From assembly GCA_030427205.1 (NCBI GenBank), contig JAUHXC010000035.1, forward strand, positions 1 through 64,000: a stretch of 64,000 nucleotides of DNA, written 5' to 3'. Below are positions 63,512 through 64,000 of the stretch, piece by piece. The translations under genes were made by a program, and so were the position numbers. This DNA comes from a bacterium (GTDB lineage Bacteria > Myxococcota_A > Bradymonadia > UBA7976 > UBA1532). The notes under the pieces were generated by a model. It did not search any database. It was not told the DNA's origin and worked only from the letters and a program-made list of their open reading frames with translations. Position 1 is the stretch's first letter, and each line of letters starts with the position of its first letter.

Positions 63512-64000
63512 ATGACCGAAGAGCCCGAGGACGACCCTCGCCGCATCGGCTACATGCTCATCCTGGCGTTCGCCGGCTGGCTGGCAGGCGTGTTCATATT
63601 CAGCCCCTTCAGCGAGATCGGGATGGTCTGGGGCGGCCTGTTGGGCGCCATCGCCGCGCCGAGCGTCGCCTATGGCTGGCGTGCGAACAAGCCGCTCGAC
63701 GAGCCTGACCACGAACGCATCGGTCGTCTGCTCCTCTGGGCCTTCGTCGGCGGCCTTGTCGGGGCCCTCGTCGGCGGGCCCTTCGGCGTGTTCGGGGCCG
63801 GCTGGGGCGCCCTCTTCGGCGCGGTGTCGGGGCCGTTCGCCGGCTTCGCGCTCGGCAAGCGCCCCAAGCTGCCCTCCGCCGACCCGCTCATCCGCGGTGT
63901 CGCCGGCGCGCTCGAAGATGGGCGGGCCGAGGGCGCGCAAGCCGCCGGACGCCACGGTGGCCAGACGGTGCGCTTCTGGACCGAGCGCAGCGCCGCGCCC
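63512..64000 (+). CDS. Partial CDS, membrane protein of unknown function
   Basis: The frame from the ATG at 63512 is open for 163 codons to the window end. It begins MTEEPEDDPRRIGYML and contains four Gly/Ala-rich hydrophobic segments (about 15-35, 39-54, 72-91 and 93-114), with YGWRANKPLDEPDHERIGR between. After about 117 it turns polar (LGKRPKLPSADPLI). GGAGG lies upstream. The Gly-rich helices resemble small YtxH-like or glycine-zipper membrane proteins, but no family can be fixed. Confidence 0.7.
   Translation, partial: MTEEPEDDPRRIGYMLILAFAGWLAGVFIFSPFSEIGMVWGGLLGAIAAPSVAYGWRANKPLDEPDHERIGRLLLWAFVGGLVGALVGGPFGVFGAGWGALFGAVSGPFAGFALGKRPKLPSADPLIRGVAGALEDGRAEGAQAAGRHGGQTVRFWTERSAAP

Overview
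The window is GC-rich DNA (by eye about 70 percent G+C, third codon positions almost always G or C) from a deltaproteobacterial lineage, most likely Myxococcota or a relative. Reasons: an FHA/AgmX-PglI protein inside a run of TPR lipoproteins that resembles the Myxococcus gliding (Glt/Agl) locus, many stand-alone FHA, PilZ, sigma-54 activator and Ser/Thr-kinase signalling proteins, kinase-ATPase-TPR fusions, a sulfatase carrying a MopE-like Asp/Cys motif, and an ether-lipid type FAD enzyme. I see no tRNA, rRNA, insertion sequence, phage gene or CRISPR array, so this looks like core chromosome.

Layout. 1-40: start of a leftward gene, possibly FHA-type, with a good promoter. 170-3574: MFS transporter and a membrane protein (leftward), then pyruvate kinase (rightward). 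3715-9223: signalling block: PilZ protein, a small protein, an HDOD protein and a GAF-sigma54-activator-Fis regulator, then a small zinc-ribbon membrane protein and a DnaJ-like chaperone. The DnaJ-like gene is preceded by a textbook -24/-12 promoter and three near-identical 18-bp palindromes, the best candidate for a new regulatory circuit here. 9417-17096: DNA maintenance: mutS, xerD, an M50-like protease, scpA, then an LRR protein and scpB on the opposite strand. 17100-21544: two divergent alkaline-phosphatase/sulfatase-fold genes, one apparently active and one with lost metal ligands. 21705-24913: the classic translation cluster rpsP-khpA-rimM-trmD-rplS-rnhB-yraN. 24958-25383: a Cys-rich lipoprotein.

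25702-47001: envelope/TPR block. Three tightly coupled secreted TPR proteins (two with signal peptides, one lipoprotein), a small secreted protein, an FHA-TM-AgmX/PglI protein (GltG-like), another TPR lipoprotein, and an 11.8-kb gene for a 3918-residue protein made almost wholly of TPR-like repeats. The GltD-E-F-G-like order is present but no GltH, GltI or GltJ equivalent is recognisable, so this may be a reduced or ancestral trans-envelope machine.

47104-64000: rsmI; an alkylglycerone-phosphate-synthase-like FAD enzyme with a DUF218 protein; a secreted protein; two paralogous Ser/Thr kinase-ATPase-TPR proteins bracketing an epimerase-acyltransferase pair and a glycerol-1-phosphate dehydrogenase; an FHA-sigma54-activator translationally coupled to the second kinase; and the start of a membrane protein running off the right edge. 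Ether-lipid synthase, G1P dehydrogenase and acyltransferase together suggest unusual membrane lipids.
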